Positions 1 to 10,914 of a stretch of DNA of 64,000 bases are shown here, piece by piece (within the stretch, counting starts at the first letter, position 1; the number at the start of each line of letters is the position of its first letter). The translations under genes were made by a program, and so were the position numbers. Under the pieces are notes generated by a model. The model worked only from the letters and a program-made list of their open reading frames with translations, had not been told where the DNA came from and did no database searches. The stretch spans positions 1,268,781-1,332,780 of the forward strand of contig SCFE01000071.1 of NCBI GenBank assembly GCA_004352715.1, given 5' to 3'. This DNA comes from Hofstenia miamia. Taxonomy: Eukaryota > Xenacoelomorpha > Acoela.

Positions 1-959
1 CAGCTGCAAAATTTGTCAGTCTGAGGCGACTGCAAAGAGCAATTCTCACCAATCATGTACGACAGTATGATTTAAATCAAGCAGCTAAGAGTATTTTTTA
101 ATCACTAATCAAGAGACAGTAATATAGCAAAGTCTGAAAATTAGTTGAATTTAAAAAAAAATTAAAAACGACCAAGTGCTTTACTCGTAGTCGCAAAAAA
201 CCCATCCAAACCTTCTGTTAAAGAAACGGAATAAATGTTTTCGTCGCAAGGACAGTTCTTAGAATTGAACATGGCAGTCTACAGATTTTTCTCTCAAAAT
301 GAGTATATTTAAAAATAACAGTGCAGTTTTAATATAACTACACAATCTCTTGCAATATCAAAAAACCGCTCTAAATAAAATAATGAGCTCATTTTGAAAA
401 AGAACAAATACTGTGATAAGAAATGATTAATATTTTATTGTCGAATTAGTGCGATAGAATGGATGTTTTTCGCAAACTTACTTCAAAATTGATTAAAATA
501 AAAATCAAAGATAATAATTCTTTGAAGAGATGAAACTCGTTAATAACCGATGAGGCATTACAAAAAAAATTAAACGAAAGAGGATGGTCGCATTGAAACC
601 GAATTGAATTAAATAAAGCTCTCTAAATTAGTATTGACTTTTGTGGAGCTGATGAAGAAAAATGTGATAGTAAAAAAACGGAAAAAGTAAGGCTACATAA
701 AAAGTTTTAAAAGTAAATTTAATCACTCGCCTTGAAACTCTATTTAAGTCCTATATATGGAACAATAAGTATGGGTAGTCATAACAGGACCATATTTTTA
801 AGCTTTTCACTCTGCAATAATTTTTTTCTTTCGTCTGATTATCGCTACCATAATATGGTACAAAATTTTATAGGACTGTTTATATAAATATATAGCCATT
901 GGATGACAGCAGTGTTGTTCAATTTAAATCACTCGATTTCGTTGCTATTTATTTAATTG
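1..959. other. AT-rich stretch, no gene seen
   Basis: No open frame of convincing length, no recognisable motif and no terminal repeat was found. Composition is strongly AT-rich with short A and T runs. The right part may be the 5' leader of the LINE that follows, but nothing in the sequence fixes that boundary. Confidence 0.5.
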
Positions 960-991
960 AAATTTCAATCAAGCAACTTAATTAAATTAAA

Positions 992-1610
992 ATGGTTATA
1001 CCAGAAGGATTGAATTTATGCAATTGTGAACAAATATGAAAACTCAATGAAATACAGATCACGAAATTAAGTCACCATGAAGCACAAAATGCATTAAAAT
1101 CCAAAATTACTACGTATCAGTTTGGAAATCTTGTAAATAAGATTCAAAATTTAGGCGAAAAAATGGAAACTCTCACATCATCAATATTAAACTTTTCGGC
1201 TAAACAAAAGGATAACCCTGATAATAATGTTACAAGCTAATCAAGCTAATAAAACGATTGGAAGTATAAATTATTCAAATAAACTTGTTCTCTGTATGGT
1301 ATTCCTGCGAGTACAAACAATCATACTATAATTACTATAAAATACAATAAAATTTATTAATGATATTATTGGGATCAACTGTGAATTCTATGATATTACT
1401 CGAAGAGGAATGTTTAATAATAAGAATGCAAAACCAAGACCTCTGATGCTCACTGTTAAAAATTATTGGGATAAACGCATCGTTTATGCTAGCAGACATA
1501 AACTTCAGGGCACCCAATTATTTCTAAAACCTGAAATGTCCACTGCTGAATTACATCAAGAAAAATATCTTTTGAAATTACGTTGGGAATTAAGCAACCT
1601 TGGAATTGAT
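992..1610 (+). pseudogene. LINE ORF1 remnant (RNA-binding chaperone)
   Basis: In LINEs ORF1 binds element RNA. A start at 992 gives MVIPEGLNLCNCEQI, then a stop, and the same frame continues with a heptad-like helix around ESKITTYQF to LGEKMETLTSS. A further frame change leads to a segment with KPRPLMLTV and LRWELSNLGI, typical of the RRM-like and C-terminal part of LINE ORF1 proteins. At least one in-frame stop and one or two frameshifts separate the parts. The mariner insertion cuts off the end. Confidence 0.6.
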
Positions 1611-2907
1611 AAGTTTTGTCGGATTTATATATAGCTATTTATAGCTATTGACAAATCACTATTTATAGCTATTGACAAATCACGTTAAATAAAAAATTGC
1701 TATTTATGAAAACTGACTCGTGCTTATAGAATGGATGTTGATAGAAAATCGTTACGAATTATAATGTATTATTGCTGGTTAAGAAAACTGAATGGTGCAG
1801 AAATGGCACAAGAAATTAATCAAGCATTTAATGAAGCTGTGAAGGAAGAATAACTAACGAAACAGTTGTGAATGAAAGAGCATGTCAAAGATGGATAAGG
1901 AAGTTCAATGATGATGATTTTGATATTCCGTATTCAGAACGATCAGGAAGACCAAGTGTATATATTGATGAAGAAATTAAAGCTTATTTACAAGAATTTC
2001 CACGTGCAACTGCAGAAGAAATTGGTTTTGCTATGAACGTTTCAGACTCAACGATAAGACAGCATATGAAGAAAATGGGCATGAAGTATGTTTGTTGTAA
2101 ATGGGTGCCCCCTGATCTTTCAGATGGAAATAAAGAAACCCGTACACGATATGCAACGAATTATTGATAAAATTTGAAGGAAACGATTTCTTGAATCATT
2201 TATTTACGGAAGATGAGACATGGGTATTGTGGAACAACACTGGAATCATTTCACATACTAAATGTTGGGCAGGTGGTGATGTTCCGCTGGTCAGGAATAC
2301 TTCTAAGTGCTTAACACCAGAAAAGTCATTAGCCATTTTCTTTCGGGATAGCAAAGGTATTATTTTATGGAAATTATTAGAACAAAATCAAACAATGAAT
2401 TCTACTATTTATTGCGAACGTTTAGAAGAATTAAAAATCAATCTTCAAGATAAATGAAGATCATTAGACACAGCATCTCATGGTTTGCACTTATTGCACG
2501 ATAATGCGCGACTCATACCGCACGAGTTTCGGTTGCTAAGCTAATGGAGATACACCTTCCAACCATACCCCATCCAATGTACTCACCAGACTTAGCCCCA
2601 AGCGATTACTATTTGTTCTCGTCTATGAAAGCTTCCTCTAAAGGAAAACGGTTTAGAGGACGTGATGATGCTATAACATCAATAAAAAAATAAATCAATA
2701 TAACGCCTCCCGAATTTTATGCTTTGGGAATAAAAATGCTTCCGCAAAGATGGGCCAAATGTATTGATGCAAATGGCGACTATTTCTAACATACTTTTTT
2801 ATTTTCATTACGCAGTTTTTGTTAGAAATATTATTTTGTTAATTGAAATATAATTGTTTTCTTATAAACAGTGATGTCATTTACGCTTTTCAAATCCGAC
2901 AAAACTT
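1611..2907 (+). mobile_element. Mariner element nested in LINE
   Basis: A 16-bp perfect inverted pair, aagttttgtcggattt at 1611-1626 and its complement at 2892-2907, brackets a mariner transposase. The enclosed 1297 bp matches the usual 1.3-kb mariner length. The flanking LINE reads from ORF1 into the endonuclease if this block is removed. A flawless TA duplication is not visible at the borders, so the exact ends could be off by a few bases. Confidence 0.7.
1731..2790 (+). pseudogene. Mariner transposase, frameshifted
   Basis: DDD-type mariner transposase, which cuts and pastes its own element. The N-terminal helix-turn-helix region starts with MDVDRKSLRIIM at 1731 and ends at a stop near 1851. 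The frame then shifts to one with ERACQRWIRKF and a GRPS motif (1868-2164), and again to LFTEDETWVLW (first catalytic Asp, about 2209-2230). HDNAR (second Asp) lies near 2500, and SPDLAPSDYYLF (third Asp, mariner style rather than Tc1 Glu) near 2585-2615 in another frame. At least three frameshifts make it inactive. Confidence 0.85.
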
Positions 2908-5570
2908 TCCGCTGCAATCTATATTTCGAAACGATTGTCAATGAATAATTTATTAAATGCTTATAAACCTGTTGTTTACTGTTTTACAGAAACATGGCTC
3001 GATTTTTCAATTTTATCTAATGACTTGTTCTCGGGTGCAAAAGAATATAATGTCACATCTAGATCTGATCGTATGTCTGGACCTCATGGTGGCGTGCTTA
3101 TTGCAAATAGATATGTAAATGGATTAAGAATCCGTTGATTAGATACTATAAAGGCATTTGAATTTACTTGCAATATTATAATTTCCAAAAAAATATTGCC
3201 AATAATTGAATATGTACGTATCTTCCTCCCAAACAAAGTCCTTATCTAATAAACCCTTCTCTTTTAGCACAATGCATCTCAGTATATATTGAAGCATTCA
3301 ATTTACATATTACATTAAAGGGCGTAAAAAAACAAAGAAATTTACATTGTTACAGATTTTAATTGGCCATTGGCTGATTGGGACACCTTTAGTTACAATT
3401 CTTTATATGAACGTAATAATATTGATGTATTTGAAGGTTTGTGCATGTTACAGTTAGTTAAAGTACCAACATTCACCTCTGGCAACACACTTGACTTGGT
3501 ATTTACAACAGATTTAAGTTCTGGGTATATTACTGAAGCTATTGATGTTAAATCTCAAGGTTTTTCACGTCATAGTGCATTAATATTTTCAATAGAACTT
3601 TTCAATTTAGAAATCGATAACTCATTTAAAACTGTTCAATATTGAATTTCAAATGCTAATTACTCTTTAGTTAAGCCCCTTGTCGAAAATCTAACATATA
3701 TTTGTAGAAATGATATTAATGATTGCATAATGGAATGATATAATAATTTAAATTATATCATTAGTACTTACATACCTAAAAAAACCTAGAAGATTTGGTT
3801 TACCTGCCTTTTATTCCTCACACTCTGTACATCTTTTAAATATTCTAGAAAGTACCAAACGGAAAAAAACTGGGCGTATTGATAATAATAAAGTTTGAGT
3901 ACAATATCAAAACTTTCTTGAATCAGTAGAATTGGATAAAGTTATATATTTTAATTCGTTCAATTCACAAGCGCCGAATGATGTATTCAAATAGCTAAGA
4001 GGCTTAACCACATGTTTCCCAATATATGTTGAATGGAATAATGAAACAAGTACAGATGATATATCTATGGCTAATATTTTCAACAAATATTTTTCTTCGG
4101 TTTTCACTTCAAATAATGATTTCAATAGAAATATTGTAAGCATTATCTCTCTAAGAAAATCATGTGTAACCAATATGGATATTTTAAAGTTAATTTATAC
4201 TCATTAATCTTCTTCAGCACTCACATCTGACAATTTAACTTCAATTTTCTTAAGGAAATTGCAGTTGAAATTGCTCCATGTTTACACACAATAGTCTCAC
4301 ACATACTTTCAACGTGTTGTTATCCTGATTTATGGAAAATATTCTATGTAGTTCCAATTTTCAAATCTGGAAATCGCTTTAAGGTCACAAACTATAGACC
4401 AATTAGTAGTTTACCAAAAATTTCGCTTATATTTGAAAGATTGCTGTACAACTTCATACATCCATATGCTAAAATATATCTTAATAAATCACAACATGGT
4501 TTTCGTCAAGGATGTTCTACAATTACAAATCTTTAGGAATACTTACATTTAGCTTATAATAATCTTGATAATAATACTACAAGTTGTGGAATTTAGTTGA
4601 CATCTGTAGATGCAATTCCCCATAATATTCTTTTGAATAAATTAGCGGAATTTGGCTTTGACGAACATTTGCTAAAATTCTTGAAATCTTATTTGAGTGG
4701 AAGGTAACAGATTGTAAATATCAATCGCGCTTCCTGAATTTTGCAATAGTCATTGTTGGTTATTTGCAGATGATACTAAATTTTTATGTAAAACTCGTTC
4801 TCAGCAATATATCCAAAATGAAATAGATAATGTCATCAAATTTAATGTTATAAAATAAAAAATGATCAATTTTAGGAAACATCACACATTAAATTTTTTA
4901 ATGAATTTCATGTTTAAATGATTCCATCATTTCTTTTACAAGTGATATGAAAGATTTGGGAGTAAGTATTACTAGTAATCTCAAGTGGGTGGTCAATGCA
5001 TTCAGATTATATATTAAACAACAGAAAAATTACTTCTACTTTATTAAACGAAATGTGCATGCGTTTACTCCGAAGAAGATGAAATTAAATTTATTTAAAA
5101 ATTTCATTTTATCAACTGATTCACATGTAAAAATTTTCAAAAATTAGAAAATTTCCAAAGAAAATGTCTACATTGGATAGATAAAAGTGATAGCATTTTA
5201 GATTATAGATTTATTGTGAGTGATAAAACTTTACCCATAACTCTCCAATTTCAATTCAGTGATCTCTTAGTATATAACAATATTCTCTCACTGGGAAGAC
5301 TAAAATAACAGCATCTGATTTATTTTTGTTATGAAAACAATTAATTATTACAAGATCATCATCAAAGAAAATATTTAAAATTCTGAAATCAAAGAACATT
5401 TTTTATTGATCAAACTACTTTGATAGGATAGTGCATTTAGCAAATTACTTGATAACTTAAACATTGATGTAGACCCATATTTACCTCACTCAATCTTCAA
5501 GAAAAGATTAAAAGAATTCCTTGAAAATTATGTAAGGAGAAGGTATGACAGAAATAATATGTGCACGTGG
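2908..5570 (+). pseudogene. LINE ORF2 remnant: endonuclease and reverse transcriptase
   Basis: The endonuclease half begins around 2935 with the signature FTETWLD and GPHGGVLIANR. Its C-terminal part is at 3370-3645 (SRHSALIFSIE). The reverse transcriptase is recognisable as NYRPISSLPKI (about 4387-4420), HGFRQGCSTITNL (near 4495) and the catalytic FADDTKF (near 4765). A late domain with LGVSITSNLKW follows (4955). Stops and frameshifts occur throughout, so no function remains. Upstream ORF1 and the nested mariner complete the dead LINE. Confidence 0.8.
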
Positions 5571-5640
5571 TACATTCTTGCAGTTCCCTCAATGTAGACA
5601 ATTCAGATACAAGTAACTCATTTTTTATATATTGTAGCCC

Positions 5641-5680
5641 TATATATATATATATATATACCCTCATACATATACATATA
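5641..5680. repeat. TA-rich microsatellite
   Basis: A (TA)n run followed by imperfect tacata units separates the LINE 3' end from the inverted-repeat element that starts at 5681. Confidence 0.8.
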
Positions 5681-5703
5681 TACACTTATACTGGTCCGCT
5701 GTA
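5681..5703 (+). repeat. Left terminal inverted repeat
   Basis: Exact complement of 7948-7970. The match extends outward only into TA repeat, which is uninformative. Confidence 0.9.
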
Positions 5704-5914
5704 TCATAGTAAATTGATTTTGCGAATGCAGCGAACCAAAAATTTTTCAAGTCTAAGGTACAGCGGACCAAAAACCTGAAAAGTGACCAAAAAATATTTT
5801 TTTTGAAATTGATCAGTTTTTCTTTAAAAGAACACTGTTTTGACGAACCAGCCTAAAATCAAGAAAAAATATTTGTTTTTTACAAATTTTACAATTTTTA
5901 GTCATTTTCACATA

Positions 5915-5957
5915 TATTGGTCAGCTGTCGCTTTTCACATATACTGGTCGGCTGTAT
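5915..5957 (+). repeat. Left subterminal recombinase-element motifs
   Basis: Two copies of a motif of the form cacatata.tggtc.gctgt lie about 30 bp apart. Related inverted copies occur at 7893-7932 near the right end, and the same core occurs in the terminal repeats. This layout suggests binding sites for the element's recombinase, but that is inference. Confidence 0.6.
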
Positions 5958-6079
5958 CTAGGCATTCTTACTAATGTATTATATTAACAAAAAAATATTA
6001 AAGTTCAATTATTTATAGCTAAATATGTAATATTGTGTTCATTATTGCTACTAACAGTGTATATACGAATGGAATATTT

Positions 6080-6466
6080 CATTTAATTCAGCCAAAGTAC
6101 TACTTATAATTCTCTAATATTTACATGCAATATTATTATTAATATTAACAACAAATAATTTAAATATTTTTGATGATGTTATAAATAATTTTAGAATGCC
6201 TGATAGTAATGCTGACTTATCAATTGATTCCTTAGATTCTTAATTTGAATGTGCTTTACTTAAACTGAACATNCATTTAATTCAGCCAAAGTACTACTTA
6301 TAATTCTCTAATATTTACATGCAATATTATTATTAATATTAACAACAAATAATTTAAATATTTTTGATGATGTTATAAATAATTTTAGAATGCCTGATAG
6401 TAATGCTGACTTATCAATTGATTCCTTAGATTCTTAATTTGAATGTGCTTTACTTAAACTGAACAT
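6080..6466 (+). repeat. 193-bp direct duplication around a single N
   Basis: Bases 6080-6272 and 6274-6466 are the same 193 bp, separated by one N. The second copy holds the recombinase start codon (6390). Identity plus the N joint points to an assembly artefact rather than a genuine repeat. Confidence 0.85.
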
Positions 6467-7666
6467 TGATATTAATAAGGATGGTGATGAAGTATGTGAT
6501 AGTGCTAATATGAAAAATTCATGTTCTAAAGTGAAAGGTAAAGTTCGAAAACCTTCATCCCGCAAAAATCAAAGACTAGAAAGGCAAACGTGTATTATTT
6601 GCCTAAAAAAATACAAGAAAATGTTTAATCATTTGACTTATTCGCATACGAGTTTGAATAAAAAACAAAAGAAGATTGTTCTGAATTTGGAATCTCATCT
6701 TACCTCTTCAATCAAATGCACATTGAATGGTACACTTAGAGCCATTTTGAACAGTTTTTTAATTGAAAGTCGCAATTTAAAAGAGACGAAGTTTTTCCAC
6801 CATTTTGTTATAAAAATTAGAACGCTATACAATTTAAAATCCATTTCAATTATAAACTACTTTAGTGCTATTAAAAAGCTTATAAAATACATCATTCTTT
6901 ATGAGAATTTTCGCTTAAATCAAGAAACATGGATGAATGTTATTGAAGATACTAAAGATCCCTTTCGAAAAGCTGCTGGGCGTGAATCAAATGCCAACAA
7001 ACAGAAGTTTGATGAATTACCTAGTTTTAATGAGATATCAAATCTTCGAAAAGAAATGCTTAAATACTTGTCATCAAAGAAATCAATTTCCTATGAGGAT
7101 CAAATAGTCATCATTTATTTCTTAGTGATATCTGAACTTGTTGTTCGGCCTTTGCCATTATTAAGTTTAAAAGTTGATGACTACACATTTATGAAATCGG
7201 AACAGGCTGCTCTCTCTACAAATCGAGGAAAAACAGGTTATAAATACAAATCACATATTCGTGTTAGTTAATGAAAAATACTATCGATTTATTGATAACT
7301 TGATTCAAAAATATGAAAATAAATATGGAATTAAGCCAACATATGTTTTTGCTTCAGCAAACAATCTAATACAGAAAAACATGAATTATTACATCAGTAA
7401 AGTCTTGAAAGAAACGTTTAATGTTACGAAAACAATAACACCAACGACATTACGTAAAGTATGGGATACAAGCTAACATGTCTCCTATAAAGCGCAAGGC
7501 ACACTTGGCCCAAACAGGCCATTCAGAGGGAATGGCAAAGAGAAATTACATTGCACAAGCATCTTCTAGAGAAGTTAATAACTTGCTAGATTTTTACCGG
7601 GATGAGCTTGAACAGCCCTGCTGCTCTAAATTTGTTGGATCTAAAAGAGGAGCCAAGAAAAAATAA
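6390..7666 (+). pseudogene. Zinc-finger tyrosine recombinase (Crypton-like), frameshifted
   Basis: Site-specific recombinase of the phage-integrase fold. From the ATG at 6390 the frame passes an in-frame TAA (6435) and enters a Lys-rich region and a C2H2-like finger (CIICLKK...NHLTYSH, about 6590-6650). The catalytic set is visible: box I ELVVRPLPLLSLKVDDY (Arg at 7146), a beta-turn Lys in NRGKTGYK, TTLRK (second Arg at 7453), GHSEG (His at 7520) and NYIAQ (candidate Tyr nucleophile at 7547). Two single-base frame changes (near 7250 and 7470) and the stop break the gene; the three pieces lie in consecutive frames. C-terminus is basic. Length is near 400 residues, a normal size for this group. 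Confidence 0.8.
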
Positions 7667-7892
7667 TTTAATTTTGACATTTTGGACTTTTCGCAGTTTG
7701 TGTTTGTGCTAACTTGTTGCATAATGCGCAAAATTATATCTATATGTAAGTTGGTTTTAGCTATTTATCAGAAATTCTTTTTTAAATACACATCAAAATT
7801 TGCATTTTTATTTTGAGTATATATTGATAGATAGATAGAAATTTTTAATATAAATTTTTTTTCCATAATACAACTGACTAAAAATAATACAA

Positions 7893-7932
7893 CCGACCAA
7901 TATATGTGAAATGAAATACAGAGGACCAATTA
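7893..7932 (-). repeat. Right subterminal recombinase-element motifs
   Basis: accgaccaatatatgtgaa and cagaggaccaattatgtga are inverted relatives of the motifs near 5915-5957. Confidence 0.6.
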
Positions 7933-7947
7933 TGTGAGTGCTGATTT

Positions 7948-7970
7948 TACAGCGGACCAGTATAAGTGTA
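7948..7970 (-). repeat. Right terminal inverted repeat
   Basis: Exact complement of 5681-5703; immediately followed by (TA)n and an assembly gap. Confidence 0.9.
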
Positions 7971-8994
7971 TATATATATATATATATATATATANNNNNN
8001 NNNNNNNNNNNNNNNNNNNNNNNNNNNNNNNNNNNNNNNNNNNNNNNNNNNNNNNNNNNNNNNNNNNNNNNNNNNNNNNNNNNNNNNNNNNNNNNNNNNN
8101 NNNNNNNNNNNNNNNNNNNNNNNNNNNNNNNNNNNNNNNNNNNNNNNNNNNNNNNNNNNNNNNNNNNNNNNNNNNNNNNNNNNNNNNNNNNNNNNNNNNN
8201 NNNNNNNNNNNNNNNNNNNNNNNNNNNNNNNNNNNNNNNNNNNNNNNNNNNNNNNNNNNNNNNNNNNNNNNNNNNNNNNNNNNNNNNNNNNNNNNNNNNN
8301 NNNNNNNNNNNNNNNNNNNNNNNNNNNNNNNNNNNNNNNNNNNNNNNNNNNNNNNNNNNNNNNNNNNNNNNNNNNNNNNNNNNNNNNNNNNNNNNNNNNN
8401 NNNNNNNNNNNNNNNNNNNNNNNNNNNNNNNNNNNNNNNNNNNNNNNNNNNNNNNNNNNNNNNNNNNNNNNNNNNNNNNNNNNNNNNNNNNNNNNNNNNN
8501 NNNNNNNNNNNNNNNNNNNNNNNNNNNNNNNNNNNNNNNNNNNNNNNNNNNNNNNNNNNNNNNNNNNNNNNNNNNNNNNNNNNNNNNNNNNNNNNNNNNN
8601 NNNNNNNNNNNNNNNNNNNNNNNNNNNNNNNNNNNNNNNNNNNNNNNNNNNNNNNNNNNNNNNNNNNNNNNNNNNNNNNNNNNNNNNNNNNNNNNNNNNN
8701 NNNNNNNNNNNNNNNNNNNNNNNNNNNNNNNNNNNNNNNNNNNNNNNNNNNNNNNNNNNNNNNNNNNNNNNNNNNNNNNNNNNNNNNNNNNNNNNNNNNN
8801 NNNNNNNNNNNNNNNNNNNNNNNNNNNNNNNNNNNNNNNNNNNNNNNNNNNNNNNNNNNNNNNNNNNNNNNNNNNNNNNNNNNNNNNNNNNNNNNNNNNN
8901 NNNNNNNNNNNNNNNNNNNNNNNNNNNNNNNNNNNNNNNNNNNNNNNNNNNNNNNNNNNNNNNNNNNNNNNNNNNNNNNNNNNNNNNNNNNNNN
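7971..8994. other. (TA)n then 1000-N assembly gap
   Basis: TA repeat to 7994, N from 7995 to 8994. Open frames drawn across it are meaningless. Confidence 0.95.
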
Positions 8995-9603
8995 AACACT
9001 ATTGAAAGAATGGTTGATTATGTTAAAGTAAACAACTGAAATTGGAATGAAATAAATCCACGTTTGCTGATCAGGTTTTGCAATGATGAATGGTACGAAG
9101 AGCACATCGACAAGAATCTGGTGATCCGCTAAAGCCTATAAATGAATGTTTCAAATGCTACAGATTCGAAAAGAACAAATTCAGGCTAAGATGGATAGGG
9201 TTGCCCCTTCCGCATTTCTTATCCAGTTGCACTTGTTGACCGTTTCCAAAAGTCAATCAACAAATTAAGAGTGTAAATATAGTGTGAACCATTGAAGTTG
9301 TACAAGATCTTAATCTTTATATGTTTCTCTATAATGTTCATGGAAAATGCTTTTATATCTTTTAAACGAAAAAAATTGTTATAATGCGATAATAATTCCG
9401 CTTTTACTAATGTTGCATACTTCTCAAAGCAAAAGAAACACCTTACCAAAATTATGGAGGAATACGCACTGTTGTAAATACGAAGTAATGTCCACATTTA
9501 GGGACTCTTAAGTTGAATAGAACATATTTCTCCTCAGCTGAAACTAAGGGAACAGAAACCCGGTAAAAATACAGAAAAAATGATTTTTTCTTATTTTTCA
9601 ATT
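8995..9603. repeat. Dispersed repeat, copy 1 left part
   Basis: Nearly identical to 18128-18736 (one difference noticed, near 9115). No coding motif recognised. In the other copy this segment is joined directly to the equivalent of 12139-12775. Confidence 0.9.
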
Positions 9604-10375
9604 TTTGCATAAAAGTTTCTTTAAATGACATCTATAACAACCAATTGAAAAAAAATTTATTTGTCCTGAATTAAACAATGCAAAATTTATATTTAAATCC
9701 CCACTTCCCATCTTTAACTAATTAATGTTGCATAAGTGCATCAAAAAGACTTAGCCAATGACATTCATACATACAAACATATATATAATAACCTTACACC
9801 AGCTATAATCAAACCCATTGCACCAACTTTTAATCAAATTTCAAATGATACACATTTAGCGAAATGTTACAACTCGATGATCTGTGAGATGTTTCCAAAG
9901 AAACCGTGAAAAGACAGCACTAGCTATTGCTGATGTATTGACAGTTTGCCACTTCAATGATGTAGAAGGCTCTATTTTTAAATTTTGGAAAAGTTGGGAA
10001 TTCAATTTGGACAATTCACAATAAACAGAAGGCGAAAAGTGAATGAAAAGGAGATTCTTGTATTTGAAAAAATGAAAAGACAAGCCTTTGACAAACTAAT
10101 AAGAGAAATCAATTGAAGGAGAAGGTTTTTTTGAATAACCAAAGGGGCAGAAAACAAAAAATAATTTGAAGTTTGTAACCGTTGTTGCGCAATTTCTGAT
10201 AATTTTTCGCTTAATTCTGGAATGAAATAAAAAAATTCTTGGTATGAGCGTATCATAGCCTTGAACTTTGGTGTAAATGTAGAGAAATGGTTGTGATATC
10301 CTAAGACATACTATGCTACAGAGCGTCTTTGTTGCTATCTCACTTCAGAGACGTTTACAGTCTCGGCAAGCGGAA
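9604..10375. other. Unidentified sequence inside repeat copy 1
   Basis: AT-rich sequence with no recognised gene. It is missing from the second copy of the surrounding repeat. The last 30 bases recur after the gap (10903-10932). Confidence 0.5.
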
Positions 10376-10902
10376 NNNNNNNNNNNNNNNNNNNNNNNNN
10401 NNNNNNNNNNNNNNNNNNNNNNNNNNNNNNNNNNNNNNNNNNNNNNNNNNNNNNNNNNNNNNNNNNNNNNNNNNNNNNNNNNNNNNNNNNNNNNNNNNNN
10501 NNNNNNNNNNNNNNNNNNNNNNNNNNNNNNNNNNNNNNNNNNNNNNNNNNNNNNNNNNNNNNNNNNNNNNNNNNNNNNNNNNNNNNNNNNNNNNNNNNNN
10601 NNNNNNNNNNNNNNNNNNNNNNNNNNNNNNNNNNNNNNNNNNNNNNNNNNNNNNNNNNNNNNNNNNNNNNNNNNNNNNNNNNNNNNNNNNNNNNNNNNNN
10701 NNNNNNNNNNNNNNNNNNNNNNNNNNNNNNNNNNNNNNNNNNNNNNNNNNNNNNNNNNNNNNNNNNNNNNNNNNNNNNNNNNNNNNNNNNNNNNNNNNNN
10801 NNNNNNNNNNNNNNNNNNNNNNNNNNNNNNNNNNNNNNNNNNNNNNNNNNNNNNNNNNNNNNNNNNNNNNNNNNNNNNNNNNNNNNNNNNNNNNNNNNNN
10901 NN
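10376..10902. other. 527-N gap with identical 30-bp flanks
   Basis: The 30 bases before the gap (10346-10375) and after it (10903-10932) are the same and contain the left end of the Tc1 element, so the gap may be false or span a second Tc1 copy. Confidence 0.9.
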
Positions 10903-10914
10903 CAGAGACGTTTA

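Larger units (their letters stand above)
960..5640 (+). mobile_element. Degenerate non-LTR retrotransposon (CR1/L2/jockey-like) with a nested mariner
   Basis: An ORF1 remnant (coiled coil plus RRM-like end) is followed by a decayed ORF2 with an APE-type endonuclease and a reverse transcriptase, in the order expected of CR1/L2/jockey-type LINEs. The element is split between ORF1 and ORF2 by a 1.3-kb mariner at 1611-2907. Many stops and frameshifts show it is dead. The 3' end runs into a TA-rich tract near 5640. The 5' boundary is not visible and family assignment is approximate. Confidence 0.75.
5681..7970 (+). mobile_element. Tyrosine-recombinase element with terminal inverted repeats
   Basis: Two perfect 23-bp inverted termini (tacacttatactggtccgct plus gta at 5681-5703; complement at 7948-7970) enclose a single frameshifted gene for a zinc-finger tyrosine recombinase. 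Shorter related motifs of the form TTGGTC.GCTGT lie inside both ends. Eukaryotic Crypton-type tyrosine-recombinase elements normally lack terminal inverted repeats, so this architecture is unusual. About 193 bp (6080-6272) is repeated after a single N (6274-6466), probably by assembly. The element sits in a TA-rich tract, so a target duplication cannot be read. Confidence 0.75.

Noticed and set aside
7930-9105. Long open frames on both strands across N gaps (also at 10.3-11.0, 12.7-13.9, 45.0-45.9, 47.0-47.7 and 48.6-49.7 kb)
   Set aside because: They are open only because N has no stop codon; the real bases at either side are TA repeat or unrelated repeats.
9219-9497. 92-codon minus-strand frame, repeated unchanged at 18352-18630
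   Set aside because: It is identical because the whole block is duplicated. No domain, no selection signal and very AT-rich composition.
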